From contig JAPLMO010000272.1 in NCBI GenBank assembly GCA_026386995.1, forward strand, positions 1 to 7,740: a stretch of 7,740 nucleotides of DNA, in the 5' to 3' direction. How positions within the stretch are numbered: position 1 is the stretch's first letter; every line of letters starts with the position of its first letter. The notes beneath the pieces are model-generated. The model was not told the DNA's origin and ran no database searches. It saw only the letters and a program-made list of their open reading frames with translations. This DNA comes from Planctomycetota bacterium. Its GTDB lineage: Bacteria; Planctomycetota; Phycisphaerae; FEN-1346. Position numbers and translations under genes: made by a program. Positions 1 through 6,615 of this stretch are shown piece by piece.

Positions 1-1145
1 GGGGCGGCACACCCCCGCCGTCCAGCGTCAGTATTGCGGCAACACCGGCAAGATCGACAATTGCGTGGTGGGGGTGCATTGGGCCTACGTGGCCGGGGAC
101 TTTCAATGTCTGATGGACAGCGACCTGTTCCTGCCGGAGGCCTGGGCCAACGATTCGCTCCGTCGCCGGGCGGCGGTGATTCCCGACGAGGTGGCGTATC
201 GCAAGAAAACGCGGATCGCGTTGGACCAGGTCGGCCGGGCGCTGAGGAATGGCCTTCGCGTGGCAGCCTGGACGTTCGACGAGTGGTACGGGCAGGACCG
301 GGAGTTCCTCGACGGGATGGACGCCTTAGGCCAGAGTTACATCGGGCAGGTGCCGTCGGACTTTTTCGGCTGGCTGCGTCCGCCGCAGGTACTGATCAAG
401 CCGGCCGGCGGAGCGTCGGGAAAACGGCGTTTTCTGCGGCTGGCCCGCAAGACGTTGCCGGCCTGCGCGGTGAAGAACCTGGTGCGGCACTCGCCGCTCT
501 TCACCCGGCAAAAGTGGAAGCGGTTCCGGGTCAAGGACGGGGAGAACGGACCGATGGTCTGGGAGGTCAAGGTCAGCCACTTCTATCGCAAGCACGGCCC
601 CGACGGATTGCCGGGACCGACGCACACGCTGATCGTGGCCCGCAACGTGCTCCAGCCCGATGAACTCAAATACTTCCTGTCGAACCTGGTGCCTGGGCGG
701 GACGGCCTGACGCTGGAATGGCTGTTGTGGGCGGCCTTCTCGCGGTTCCCGGTGGAGCGGTGTTTTGAACTGGGCAAACGAGACCTGGGCCTGGACCATT
801 TTGAGATGCGCACCTGGCGCGGCATCCACCGGCACCTGTATGTCAGCCAACTCAGCCTGCTGATTTGCGCCCGGGTTCATCAACGCCTCAGAGAAAAAAA
901 CGACCGATTCGCTCTACCTGACCGTCGAGCATGTGCACGAGGCGGCCTGCACCTGGCTGGAAGCCCAGACCTTTCCGCCCCGCGGTCGAGCGGCGATCTA
1001 CCAGAAGGCGGCCGACCTGATCGCCTATTACCAGCGCCGCAACCGAGAGGCCCGCAAGGCTCACCGCAGGCACACCTTGCGGCGGCTGCACCAGTTGGGT
1101 ATCAAACTCGGCTGCCTGAACCGCTGTGTGCCTCATGACCTCTGA
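1..1145 (+). pseudogene. IS701-family DDE transposase, 5' end outside window, frameshifted near C-terminus
   Basis: The reading frame is open from base 2, so the N-terminus with the first catalytic Asp lies outside the window. The opening stretch VQRQYCGNTGKIDNCVVGVH is the characteristic IS701 segment that follows the first Asp. WTFDEWYG (near 268-291) fits the second-Asp region. VERCFELGKRDLGLDHFEMR followed by TWRGIHRH is the family's C-terminal Glu block. The frame holds to about base 893, then continues as out-of-family sequence to a stop at 1138. The true C-terminus resumes in the next frame (LYLTVEHVHEAACTWLEAQ, later YYQRRNREARKAHRRH) and stops at 1143-1145. The switch falls at a run of seven A (894-900); removing one A restores one frame. 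The simplest reading is a +1 base indel that inactivates the protein, or a sequencing or assembly homopolymer error. Slippage on the A-run is possible but unproven. Family assignment is confident; functional status is not. Confidence 0.85.
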
Positions 1146-1167
1146 CTATGTCGCGCTGTGGTATTAG
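1146..1167. mobile_element. Probable right-end junction of the IS701-like element
   Basis: Only 18 bases separate the transposase stop from the fucosidase stop codon, so the right terminus of the insertion must lie about here. IS701-family elements typically duplicate a 4-bp YTAR target. TTAG at 1164-1167 fits, and it contains the complement of the fucosidase TAA stop. The left terminus is outside the window, so neither the terminal inverted repeat nor the target duplication can be confirmed. The exact boundary is inference. Confidence 0.35.
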
Positions 1168-2459
1168 TTCAGCGGTGGAATGTCCAGCGCGGGACCGTCC
1201 AGGTCCAGTTTCACGATGGTGTCAATCTCCTGGCGGGACTGGGCCGGCACTTGGATCGTCAGGCCGCGGTCGTCCTGCTTGACTTCGATCGTACCGCCTG
1301 TGAGCAACGAGGCAGCCAGCACTTTCTTGGGCAGGTTCGGCAGCGTGATCGTGTCGCCGCTCCAATTCAAGACGTGGATGTAGACGGTGTTGCCCTTGCG
1401 GGTGCTGGCGATGTCCTGCATCGGCTTGTAGGGACCGCCGCGCGTGCCGTACACGCTCTGACCGTACTGCTTCAGCCAGGCACCGATCTCGCGGAAGCGT
1501 TCCACCTGTCGCGGCTCGATCTGCCCATCGGGCATCGGGTTGGTGTTCAGCGCCAAGTTGCCGTCGCCCGCCGCGCAGCGGACCAGGATGTCGATGCACT
1601 CTTTTAGCGTCTTGATCTGATCGTTGGGCTTCCAGGACCACTGCGTGCCCAGGGTGATGCAGCTTTCCCACGGGCGATGCGTCTGGAACTTGCCGATCTG
1701 CTGTTCCGGCGTATCGAAGTCGCCCGGCAGGCCGAGGCGATTGTTGATGATCAAGTGCGGCTGCAGGCCGCGGGCCATCTTGAACAACTGGACGCTGTTC
1801 CAGTCCCCCGGCTTGCCGCCCAGATCGAACCACAGCCCGTCGATCAGGCCGTAGTTGGTCAGCAACTCGCGGACCTGACCGTGGAGGAACTCGATGTAAC
1901 GGTCGTGCCGATCCGTGCCGTAGTCGGGGTGATGCCAGTCGGGCTGAGAATAATAGACGATGAGTTTCAGGCCGGCCTTGTGGCAGGCGTCGGCAACGCG
2001 CCTCATCACGTCCACTTTCCAGGCTGACTCGGGGCCGGTACTCCGGTACTCAGTGAGATTCGTGTCGTAGAGGCAAAAACCGTCGTGGTGCTTGACCAGA
2101 AAGATCATGTACTTAGCGCCCATGTCGCCTGCCACCCGAACCCACTCATCGGCGTTGAACTTGTCGGGCTTCCACTTCTTGTAGAGGTTGTCGTAGACGT
2201 CCTTCGGCGTCTTTCCCTCGCCACCCCAGGGAACTTTGCGGCTGCCGGTGGGCGGGGCCTGCCGCGACCAGCCGATCTCCTCGCCCGTCAGCGACACGGG
2301 GCCCCAGCAGACGAACATCCCCAGCCGCATGTCCTTCCAGGCTTGCACAACCTCCGGCCGAGCGCGCAGCAAGTCGTCCCCGGCATTTCCCCAAGCGGCG
2401 GAAGTTGCCACGACCGTCACAACCAAAACTGCAGTCCAGCGATATTTCCCGGTTCTCAT
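1164..2459 (-). CDS. Secreted alpha-L-fucosidase, glycoside hydrolase family 29
   Basis: Predicted 431-residue enzyme that releases terminal alpha-L-fucose with retention of configuration, acting outside the cytoplasm on fucosylated glycans. Residues 1-26 look like a signal peptide: MRTGKYR, a hydrophobic core VLVVTVVATSAA, then a small-residue cleavage region GNA. The GH29 barrel follows: TPKDVYDNLYKKWKP and FNADEWV (about 84-106), KHHDGF (123-128, substrate binding), LKLIVYYSQPDWHHPDY (164-180) and DGLWFD (207-212), whose last Asp212 is the expected nucleophile. PWESCITL (273-280) carries a conserved Glu275 of less certain role. A C-terminal beta-rich region (about 355-431) fits the usual accessory domain. 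ATG at 2459 is preferred because it begins the signal peptide. A TTG at 2507 would add a charged 16-residue extension. No clear Shine-Dalgarno sequence precedes the ATG. No sulfatase, SusC/D-like or other carbohydrate gene is in view, so the substrate cannot be inferred. Its 3' end abuts the IS element. Confidence 0.95.
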   Translation of the reverse strand: MRTGKYRWTAVLVVTVVATSAAWGNAGDDLLRARPEVVQAWKDMRLGMFVCWGPVSLTGEEIGWSRQAPPTGSRKVPWGGEGKTPKDVYDNLYKKWKPDKFNADEWVRVAGDMGAKYMIFLVKHHDGFCLYDTNLTEYRSTGPESAWKVDVMRRVADACHKAGLKLIVYYSQPDWHHPDYGTDRHDRYIEFLHGQVRELLTNYGLIDGLWFDLGGKPGDWNSVQLFKMARGLQPHLIINNRLGLPGDFDTPEQQIGKFQTHRPWESCITLGTQWSWKPNDQIKTLKECIDILVRCAAGDGNLALNTNPMPDGQIEPRQVERFREIGAWLKQYGQSVYGTRGGPYKPMQDIASTRKGNTVYIHVLNWSGDTITLPNLPKKVLAASLLTGGTIEVKQDDRGLTIQVPAQSRQEIDTIVKLDLDGPALDIPPLN

Positions 2460-2528
2460 GTGGTGTGTTGGTCCACCGATTTTCGTGCCCTTCGCATGGC
2501 GGCGCAACCTGTTTATTCGTCGTCACTT

Positions 2529-2557
2529 ATGTTAGCCTCCGACCCGCCTGCTCACAA
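2529..2557 (-). promoter_or_regulatory. Weak sigma70-like promoter candidate for the fucosidase
   Basis: On the minus strand TTGTGA (2557-2552) and TAACAT (2534-2529) are separated by 17 bases. Each matches four of six consensus positions. A transcript would start near 2522 and have a leader of about 60 bases. The match is marginal and is listed mainly because it is interleaved with the inverted repeat at 2534-2572. Confidence 0.25.
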
Positions 2558-2572
2558 CTTCTTTCGGAGGCT
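2534..2572. repeat. 9-bp inverted repeat upstream of the fucosidase
   Basis: AGCCTCCGA at 2534-2542 is perfectly complementary to TCGGAGGCT at 2564-2572, with 21 bases between them. One arm lies at the -10 side and the other upstream of the -35 side of the candidate fucosidase promoter. It could be an operator with two half-sites, an mRNA hairpin, or chance. No T-tract follows on either strand that would make it a clear terminator. Confidence 0.45.
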
Positions 2573-2653
2573 GATTTGCCCGAAAACCACGGTTGTCTGA
2601 ACCTGCTTCTCCCCGATCACCGGAACCGCCACGTCAAGTCCGCCCTGCTCCAT
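2552..2653 (-). CDS. Doubtful 33-codon ORF or gene remnant
   Basis: ATG at 2653 is preceded by GGGG seven bases upstream and opens a 33-residue frame (starts MEQGGLDVAVPV, ends GQISLRKKL) that stops at 2552-2554. Third codon positions are GC-rich, as in the neighbouring real genes, and the residue mix looks protein-like. The same frame extends upstream to a GTG at 2761 (69 residues), but without a ribosome binding site and with poorer-looking sequence. I do not recognise the protein. It could be a small gene, the C-terminal remnant of a decayed gene, or chance. Confidence 0.2.
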   Translation of the reverse strand: MEQGGLDVAVPVIGEKQVQTTVVFGQISLRKKL

Positions 2654-2836
2654 GTCATTTCCCCGGCGTGGCTCGCCTGTGTCCACACGTGGGCGTGGGC
2701 CGCCGGAAGCCTTGGCACACGCGTCGGCCAGGAGGTTGTCGCAGATAACGCCCGCTGACACCCGTCACTCGCACTGCAGGCCACAGACGGAATTTGCGGG
2801 ACGCACAGATCATGGTTTCCGATGACGCCCCCTTCC

Positions 2837-5353
2837 CTATAAGGTTCTCCGCCCGCAGCACTTCTTGTACTTCGTCCCGCTGCCACAGGGGCAGGGGTCG
2901 TTGCGGCCGATCTTCGGCGAACTGTTGACGATGGGGAGGCCATCGGTCCAGTCGTCGTCCTCGACGGGTTCGATCCCATCGAGCGACAGGGGCATTTGCG
3001 AATCGGCAACCGGCTCGGCCTCGGCCTCGTGCGTAAGCCCCAACTCGCTAAGCATGGCCTGGCGGGGAACCTGAATGGGCGCCGGCCCCATGGGATTCGG
3101 TATCGTGCGGATCATCATCGTGATCTGCTGGCGGCCGGCGGCGGTCTTGCAGGTCTGTCGCGGCGTCTTGCCGCCGAGGACCGGCAAGGGCGTGTCGAGC
3201 CACTCCATGTACCGTTTCTCGAACATCTCCTGCAGCGCGACCGCCATTTCAGGAGGGATCTCTTCGGGCTCCGACTTCGCGATCCGCTCATCCATCGGGC
3301 GGTCCTCGTCGGCTTCGTCCATGCGGCGGGTCGTGACGTTGCGGAAGACGACGCCCGGTAGCGTCTCCAACCACTTGCGGGCCCTGGCAAACCGCTCTGA
3401 CGAGTTGACGGTCAGCACCAGTTCGTCGCCGACGAATTCGATCCGGCCAAGCGTGACCGGCCCGCCGAGCATCTTGGCGCCCCGGCCCGTCTTCTTGAGC
3501 AAGACGAACTCATCGTTCACTTCGTCGTGCTCGATGTCCTTACGCCGAAGGAGCGCCTGGAGGACCTCCGCCGGGCCGGCCACGCTGAACGAGGCCGTGT
3601 GCCACAACATATCGTCTCCGTCGGTGTTGCACAGGTGCGGCCGGAAGTTCTCTTGCCACTCGTCTGCCCAGTCCCACAGCCAGCCGAAAACATGGGCGCC
3701 GGCGCAGAGGCCGTCGCGCGTGAATTCCAGGCCACAATCTTCAAGGAAGTCCACAGCCTCCATGCCCATCCCAGCCCCGAGCGGCGGCCCCGCCAGTTCA
3801 ATGAAGTGGAAACGCCCAGCCCCAAATGTGCGGGCGGCCAAGAACGGGCCGTCCTCAATATTCTCGGACATGAGCAGGTCATGTACGGTCACTGTCCCGC
3901 CCAGGAGGACGTCTTCCAAGTCAACCGTGCCGGCCCTCGGATCGTGGCCGGCCACGCGATACAGGGTCGGGTGCGCTTCGATTCGAGCCCTCAGCAGCAT
4001 CGCCTCGGCTTCAGGAAGGCCCTTGGCCAGCATCTCCTCGGCGTACGTCTTGCTCTTGCGGGTGGAGCGGTAGTCCAGGATCGCCCATGTCGAGTAGGAC
4101 ATGACCACGCCCCGCTGCTGGTGGGCCTCGAAGAAGTCCCGCAGGTCGTCCCGGCCAAAGTACCGCTTGACGGCGCGGGACGACCTGATCCGCTTGTCGA
4201 ACTTGAGGGCATCGGCAAACCGTGTGCTCACGCGGCGGTCCGCTTCCTTCCAGCCCGCCAGGTCGTCCGGCGCGGGAATCCTGTCCTCCGCAGCGCCCGG
4301 CGCCTCAAGGTGCCCGGCGAACGGCGGCAGCCTGCGGACGAGGAACTCGTCCAAGCCGGCGATGATCTTCTGAAGTTTTGGAATCGTCGGCATGTATATG
4401 CATTTAACGCCCACCCGCTCCAGGAGGGGTTTCATCGCATCATGGAGCGCCTGGCTCGAAAAAACGATCTCTCGCGGCAGGCCCTTGCGGCCGGCGAGGC
4501 CGCCGCTGCGGAAGGTCTCCACCAGAGCGTCGACGGCCTTGCGGCCTTCGTCCACGAAGACGGCCCGGGCCTGGAGGACGCGTTCGCTCGCATCATCCGC
4601 CACCAGCAGCAGTTGAAGACTTCGGTCGTCGCCCTGGATGCCGGCGGGGATGATCGGCAGGCCGACCAGCCACGTCGCATCAAGGCGCGGCAGGCGCGAC
4701 AGGTCGGGCATCTCCGCGCTCAGGGGCGACACCGGAGACGACTCGGCGGCGGCCAGCAACGGGGGCGATTCCGGGGACAGCCACCGCTCCCGCGCCACGG
4801 AGATCTGCGGGGCCACAGGGTCGCCGCTGAGATGCAGCGTGCACACTCCCTCTTCGTCTTCGAGCCGGGCCGGCGTCAGCAGGTTCTTGCGGTCCGCCTC
4901 GACGGCCCCGCGGAGGACCATCAGGAGGAGCCTCAAGTCTGATTCGTCCGGAAAATGCGGTTGTCGGCCAGGACGCTTGACCACGAAGTGCGGTGTCGGC
5001 GCATCGTACTTCGGGTGGAGGCCGGCCTCGCGCACCAGCGCCTGGGCCTCTGGCGGCAGGTCGCCGAACGGATCCATGCTGAAGCCCAGCATGTCCGCCC
5101 GTTCCATCACATCATCCCCCACGTCGGCGGGATCCCAAAGCGCGGCCAGGCACGCCGCAGCCTTCTCTCCCCTGAAAAGCGACAGGCCGAACTCCTCCCC
5201 CGCGTCGCCCAATACGATGCCCAGCATCGACTCATCCTGGTCGGAGACCCCAACGGCAAAGCAGTCGAAGTTGGTAAACCTTGTCCAGAGCCGACGACCG
5301 TTGAAATCGGCGGCGGCCTGCATAACATCACGTACGAGGTCTTGGGGATGCAC
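2837..5353 (-). CDS. Large multidomain protein of unknown function with C-terminal SEC-C zinc motif
   Basis: 838 residues, predicted soluble, with no signal peptide or membrane segment. Residues 1-75 ([20 protein letters not shown], later FGLSLFRGE) resemble the N-terminal domain often annotated DUF7309. About 225-340 ([11 protein letters not shown], later VLQARAVF) resembles DUF6930; both names are from memory. Residues 375-525 carry a DYRS and [14 protein letters not shown] arrangement seen in other uncharacterised SEC-C proteins. About 700-750 contains [20 protein letters not shown], a block commonly found before SEC-C tails. The C-terminus (814-838) is a complete SEC-C motif: C821, C823, C832 and C833 in a CxC-x8-CC pattern, which in SecA binds zinc and contacts SecB and ribosomes. 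The start is GTG at 5353, with GAGG five bases upstream; the frame has a stop farther upstream and no better ATG. It appears monocistronic, and function cannot be assigned. Confidence 0.85.
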   Translation of the reverse strand: MHPQDLVRDVMQAAADFNGRRLWTRFTNFDCFAVGVSDQDESMLGIVLGDAGEEFGLSLFRGEKAAACLAALWDPADVGDDVMERADMLGFSMDPFGDLPPEAQALVREAGLHPKYDAPTPHFVVKRPGRQPHFPDESDLRLLLMVLRGAVEADRKNLLTPARLEDEEGVCTLHLSGDPVAPQISVARERWLSPESPPLLAAAESSPVSPLSAEMPDLSRLPRLDATWLVGLPIIPAGIQGDDRSLQLLLVADDASERVLQARAVFVDEGRKAVDALVETFRSGGLAGRKGLPREIVFSSQALHDAMKPLLERVGVKCIYMPTIPKLQKIIAGLDEFLVRRLPPFAGHLEAPGAAEDRIPAPDDLAGWKEADRRVSTRFADALKFDKRIRSSRAVKRYFGRDDLRDFFEAHQQRGVVMSYSTWAILDYRSTRKSKTYAEEMLAKGLPEAEAMLLRARIEAHPTLYRVAGHDPRAGTVDLEDVLLGGTVTVHDLLMSENIEDGPFLAARTFGAGRFHFIELAGPPLGAGMGMEAVDFLEDCGLEFTRDGLCAGAHVFGWLWDWADEWQENFRPHLCNTDGDDMLWHTASFSVAGPAEVLQALLRRKDIEHDEVNDEFVLLKKTGRGAKMLGGPVTLGRIEFVGDELVLTVNSSERFARARKWLETLPGVVFRNVTTRRMDEADEDRPMDERIAKSEPEEIPPEMAVALQEMFEKRYMEWLDTPLPVLGGKTPRQTCKTAAGRQQITMMIRTIPNPMGPAPIQVPRQAMLSELGLTHEAEAEPVADSQMPLSLDGIEPVEDDDWTDGLPIVNSSPKIGRNDPCPCGSGTKYKKCCGRRTL

Positions 5354-5489
5354 GTTTTCCTCGCTGTCCGGGGTTGCCCATCGCAGCCAGGCGGATTCTC
5401 CCCGCGGCGAGCGATAAAGTCAAACTGTAAAGGGCGGCGCAAAACTGCGGCGGGTGGCGGACGGCTGATTCGCGGTTTCTGCGTCGCAT
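5328..5489 (-). CDS. Possible 53-codon leader ORF overlapping the SEC-C gene start
   Basis: ATG at 5489 has a perfect GGAGG at 5501-5497 with a 7-base spacer. A promoter-like -10 (TATGAT) sits about 30 bases upstream of the ATG. The frame encodes 53 residues (starts [10 protein letters not shown]) and stops with TGA at 5330-5328. It therefore overlaps the first 26 bases of the SEC-C gene in another frame. The residue composition (many Arg, Pro and Ala) is not obviously that of a folded protein, and I recognise no family. If translated, its most likely role is coupling or attenuation of the downstream gene. Otherwise GGAGG plus ATG here is coincidence. Confidence 0.35.
   Translation of the reverse strand: MRRRNRESAVRHPPQFCAALYSLTLSLAAGRIRLAAMGNPGQRGKRASPRPRT
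5354..5364 (-). promoter_or_regulatory. Shine-Dalgarno sequence that sets the GTG start of the SEC-C gene
   Basis: Read on the minus strand the sequence is AGCGAGGAAAAC directly before GTG, which places GAGG five bases from the start. The nearest upstream ATG (at 5387) is in a different frame, so this site decides the start. Confidence 0.6.
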
Positions 5490-5517
5490 TGACTAGCCTC
5501 CATAAACTGCCAACGCG

Positions 5518-5545
5518 ATCATAGCGCAGGTTTGCACCCGCTCAA
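5518..5545 (-). promoter_or_regulatory. Candidate sigma70 promoter of the SEC-C gene
   Basis: On the minus strand TTGAGC (5545-5540) and TATGAT (5523-5518) are 16 bases apart, matching four and five of six consensus positions. The predicted start near 5511 gives a leader of about 20 bases to the 53-codon ORF and about 160 bases to the GTG of the SEC-C gene. It begins only ten bases beyond the terminator of the tRNA unit, a sensible position. Confidence 0.5.
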
Positions 5546-5554
5546 GCGAGAAAC

Positions 5555-5576
5555 GAAAAATTCCGGCGTGTGCCGG
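5555..5576 (-). terminator. Intrinsic terminator of the tRNA-Arg unit
   Basis: Read on the minus strand, CCGGC ACAC GCCGG forms a 5-bp GC-only stem with a 4-base loop, followed by AATTTTT. It lies about 84 bases after the tRNA 3' end and just before the next promoter. Confidence 0.7.
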
Positions 5577-5659
5577 TCCAATTGTCATAAAACGCATTTT
5601 GCGGCGGCGGACGGCGGAGAAGGAAAAGTCGTAAGTCTTTGACGTGACTAAACTTAAGA

Positions 5660-5736
<77 letters not shown>

Positions 5737-5749
5737 GCCCGTAAACCCC

Positions 5750-5777
5750 ATTCTAAACGCTCCGGCGCGGGTGTCAA
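5750..5777 (-). promoter_or_regulatory. Promoter of tRNA-Arg
   Basis: On the minus strand a perfect TTGACA (5777-5772) is followed after 16 bases by TAGAAT (5755-5750, five of six). The predicted start near 5743 leaves a 5' leader of only about seven bases, typical of a strongly expressed tRNA gene. Confidence 0.75.
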
Positions 5778-5798
5778 TGCCTTGCAGCCAATCCGGCC

Positions 5799-5828
5799 TT
5801 GATTTCCGGCCGCCTTATCCGCTAGCAT
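5799..5828 (+). promoter_or_regulatory. Weak promoter candidate for rsmD
   Basis: TTGATT (5799-5804) and TAGCAT (5823-5828) are 18 bases apart, each matching four of six consensus positions. The predicted start near 5835 is about 14 bases before the rsmD ATG. Together with the tRNA promoter this makes the 5737-5848 gap a divergent promoter region. Confidence 0.3.
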
Positions 5829-5848
5829 ACGTCGGGCGGAAACCATCC

Positions 5849-6433
5849 ATGAGAATCATTGCCGGAATACATCGCACGCGCCAGATCGACGCACCGGAGG
5901 GCCTAACGACCCGTCCGATGACCGACCGCGTGCGCGAGAACCTCTTCAACCTCCTGGGCGACACGGTCGGCGGCGCGACGGTGCTGGACCTGTTCTGCGG
6001 CTCGGGGGCGCTGGGCCTGGAGGCCCTCAGCCGCGGGGCGGCACGGGGCACGTTCGTCGATGCCGACCTGGCGGCCGTCAATGTGGTCGAAGCCAACTGC
6101 CGGCGGCTGGGTTTAGAGAAGCAGGCGCGGATCCTGCGGCGCGACGTACTGCACCCCGGGCCGTGGATTCGCCCGGTCGGCGCGAAGGATTACACGCTCG
6201 TCTTCGTCGATCCGCCGTACAAGATGTCAGCCGACCCGCAGGGACAGGCCCAACTGGCCGCCATGGCCCAGACGCTCGTGCAACTGGAGTGCATCGCACG
6301 CGGGGCTCTGGTGATGTTGCGGGCGGAGCGCGGCACGCGCGTCGGCCTGCCGTGGGCGGGTTTCGAACTTGTGGACGGGCGGTCCTACGGGACCACGACG
6401 CTGTACCTGATGACCTACGCGGGCGGAGCATAG
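5849..6433 (+). CDS. rsmD: 16S rRNA (guanine966-N2)-methyltransferase RsmD
   Basis: 194-residue cytoplasmic SAM-dependent enzyme that methylates N2 of G966 in the P-site region of 16S rRNA on small-subunit precursors. The N-terminus MRIIAGIHRTRQI and LTTRPMTDRVRENLFNLL (19-36) are family hallmarks. SAM motif I is VLDLFCGSGALGLEAL (45-60), an acidic residue follows in FVDAD (69-73), and the catalytic motif IV is FVDPPY (119-124). Length matches the roughly 200-residue family norm. ATG at 5849 is chosen because it begins the conserved domain. The frame stays open to 5729, but that extension would overlap the tRNA gene. A GGCGGA-like sequence lies about nine bases upstream. The common partner coaD is not next to it; the next gene is DUF58, separated by 182 bases holding a palindromic repeat. 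Confidence 0.95.
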   Translation: MRIIAGIHRTRQIDAPEGLTTRPMTDRVRENLFNLLGDTVGGATVLDLFCGSGALGLEALSRGAARGTFVDADLAAVNVVEANCRRLGLEKQARILRRDVLHPGPWIRPVGAKDYTLVFVDPPYKMSADPQGQAQLAAMAQTLVQLECIARGALVMLRAERGTRVGLPWAGFELVDGRSYGTTTLYLMTYAGGA

Positions 6434-6462
6434 AAGATGGTGGGTGCGTGCACATGTTCAGC

Positions 6463-6496
6463 GTGTGGCACGCGCCGCGGTAGCGGGTGTGGCACG
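6463..6496 (+). repeat. 10-bp direct repeat at the left edge of the palindrome
   Basis: GTGTGGCACG occurs at 6463-6472 and again at 6487-6496, the start of the left arm of the large inverted repeat. The first copy may be a decayed fragment of a further repeat unit. The match is short, so chance is possible. Confidence 0.4.
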
Positions 6497-6567
6497 GCTG
6501 GCTTGTCCAGCCGTGGGAAACGTCGCGGGCCTTCCGCCACGGCTGGACAAGCCAGCCGTGCCACACC
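6486..6567. repeat. REP/BIME-like element: perfect 31-bp inverted repeat, each arm a hairpin
   Basis: Bases 6486-6516 are the exact reverse complement of 6537-6567, with a 20-base spacer (6517-6536). Each arm is itself palindromic. CACGGCTGG at 6493-6501 pairs with CCAGCCGTG at 6507-6515 around loop CTTGT, and the same stem occurs at 6538-6546/6552-6560 around loop ACAAG. The DNA or RNA can therefore fold as one long hairpin or as two short ones. This is the layout of paired, inverted REP sequences (BIMEs). It lies between rsmD and DUF58, where it could block read-through or stabilise mRNA 3' ends. No transposase of the REP-associated Y1 type is in the window, so mobilisation would be in trans. 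There is no T-tract after it. Confidence 0.9.
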
Positions 6568-6615
6568 ACGATGCGGGCGGAGAAGCGAAGTAGCGGCAAG
6601 AACAGGCGGACGCGA

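Larger units (their letters stand above)
2460..2836. other. Intergenic region between the SEC-C gene and the fucosidase
   Basis: 377 bases with no convincing gene. The region holds a 9-bp inverted repeat, a weak promoter-like sequence for the fucosidase and a doubtful short ORF, each listed separately. I see no strong intrinsic terminator directly behind the SEC-C stop at 2837. The stretch 2654-2836 shows nothing I can identify. Confidence 0.7.
5354..5659. other. Intergenic region between the SEC-C gene and tRNA-Arg
   Basis: 306 bases containing, from the tRNA side leftwards: about 80 bases of unremarkable trailer (5577-5659), an intrinsic terminator (5555-5576), a promoter-like pair (5518-5545), GGAGG and ATG (5501-5487), and the 53-codon leader ORF that runs into the SEC-C gene. 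The order terminator then promoter cleanly separates two minus-strand transcription units. Confidence 0.6.

Noticed and set aside
34..663. 209-codon plus-strand ORF
   Set aside because: It overlaps the transposase in another frame. Its Arg/Gly-rich composition is unlike a real protein, while the transposase frame has clear family motifs.
895..921. A AAA AAC slippery heptamer for a -1 frameshift in the transposase
   Set aside because: The heptamer is in frame, but a -1 shift reaches TGA at 919-921 after six codons. The conserved C-terminus is in the +1 frame instead.
2460..2507. 16-residue upstream extension of the fucosidase from TTG at 2507
   Set aside because: The signal peptide begins properly at ATG 2459. 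The extension would put a charged stretch ahead of it.
2654..2761. GTG-initiated longer version (69 codons) of the small ORF downstream of the SEC-C gene
   Set aside because: It has no ribosome binding site and unconvincing sequence. Only the part from ATG 2653 is kept, at low confidence.
3075..4073. 332-codon plus-strand ORF
   Set aside because: It is a shadow of the same SEC-C gene, rich in Ser, Arg and Pro as expected from an antisense frame.
3527..4942. 471-codon plus-strand ORF
   Set aside because: It is antisense to the SEC-C gene, which has recognisable motifs on the minus strand. The ORF is a by-product of high GC content and has no family resemblance.
6487..6615. 43-residue N-terminal extension of the DUF58 protein
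   Set aside because: It is a translation of the palindromic repeat plus spacer. A better start with a ribosome binding site is at 6616.
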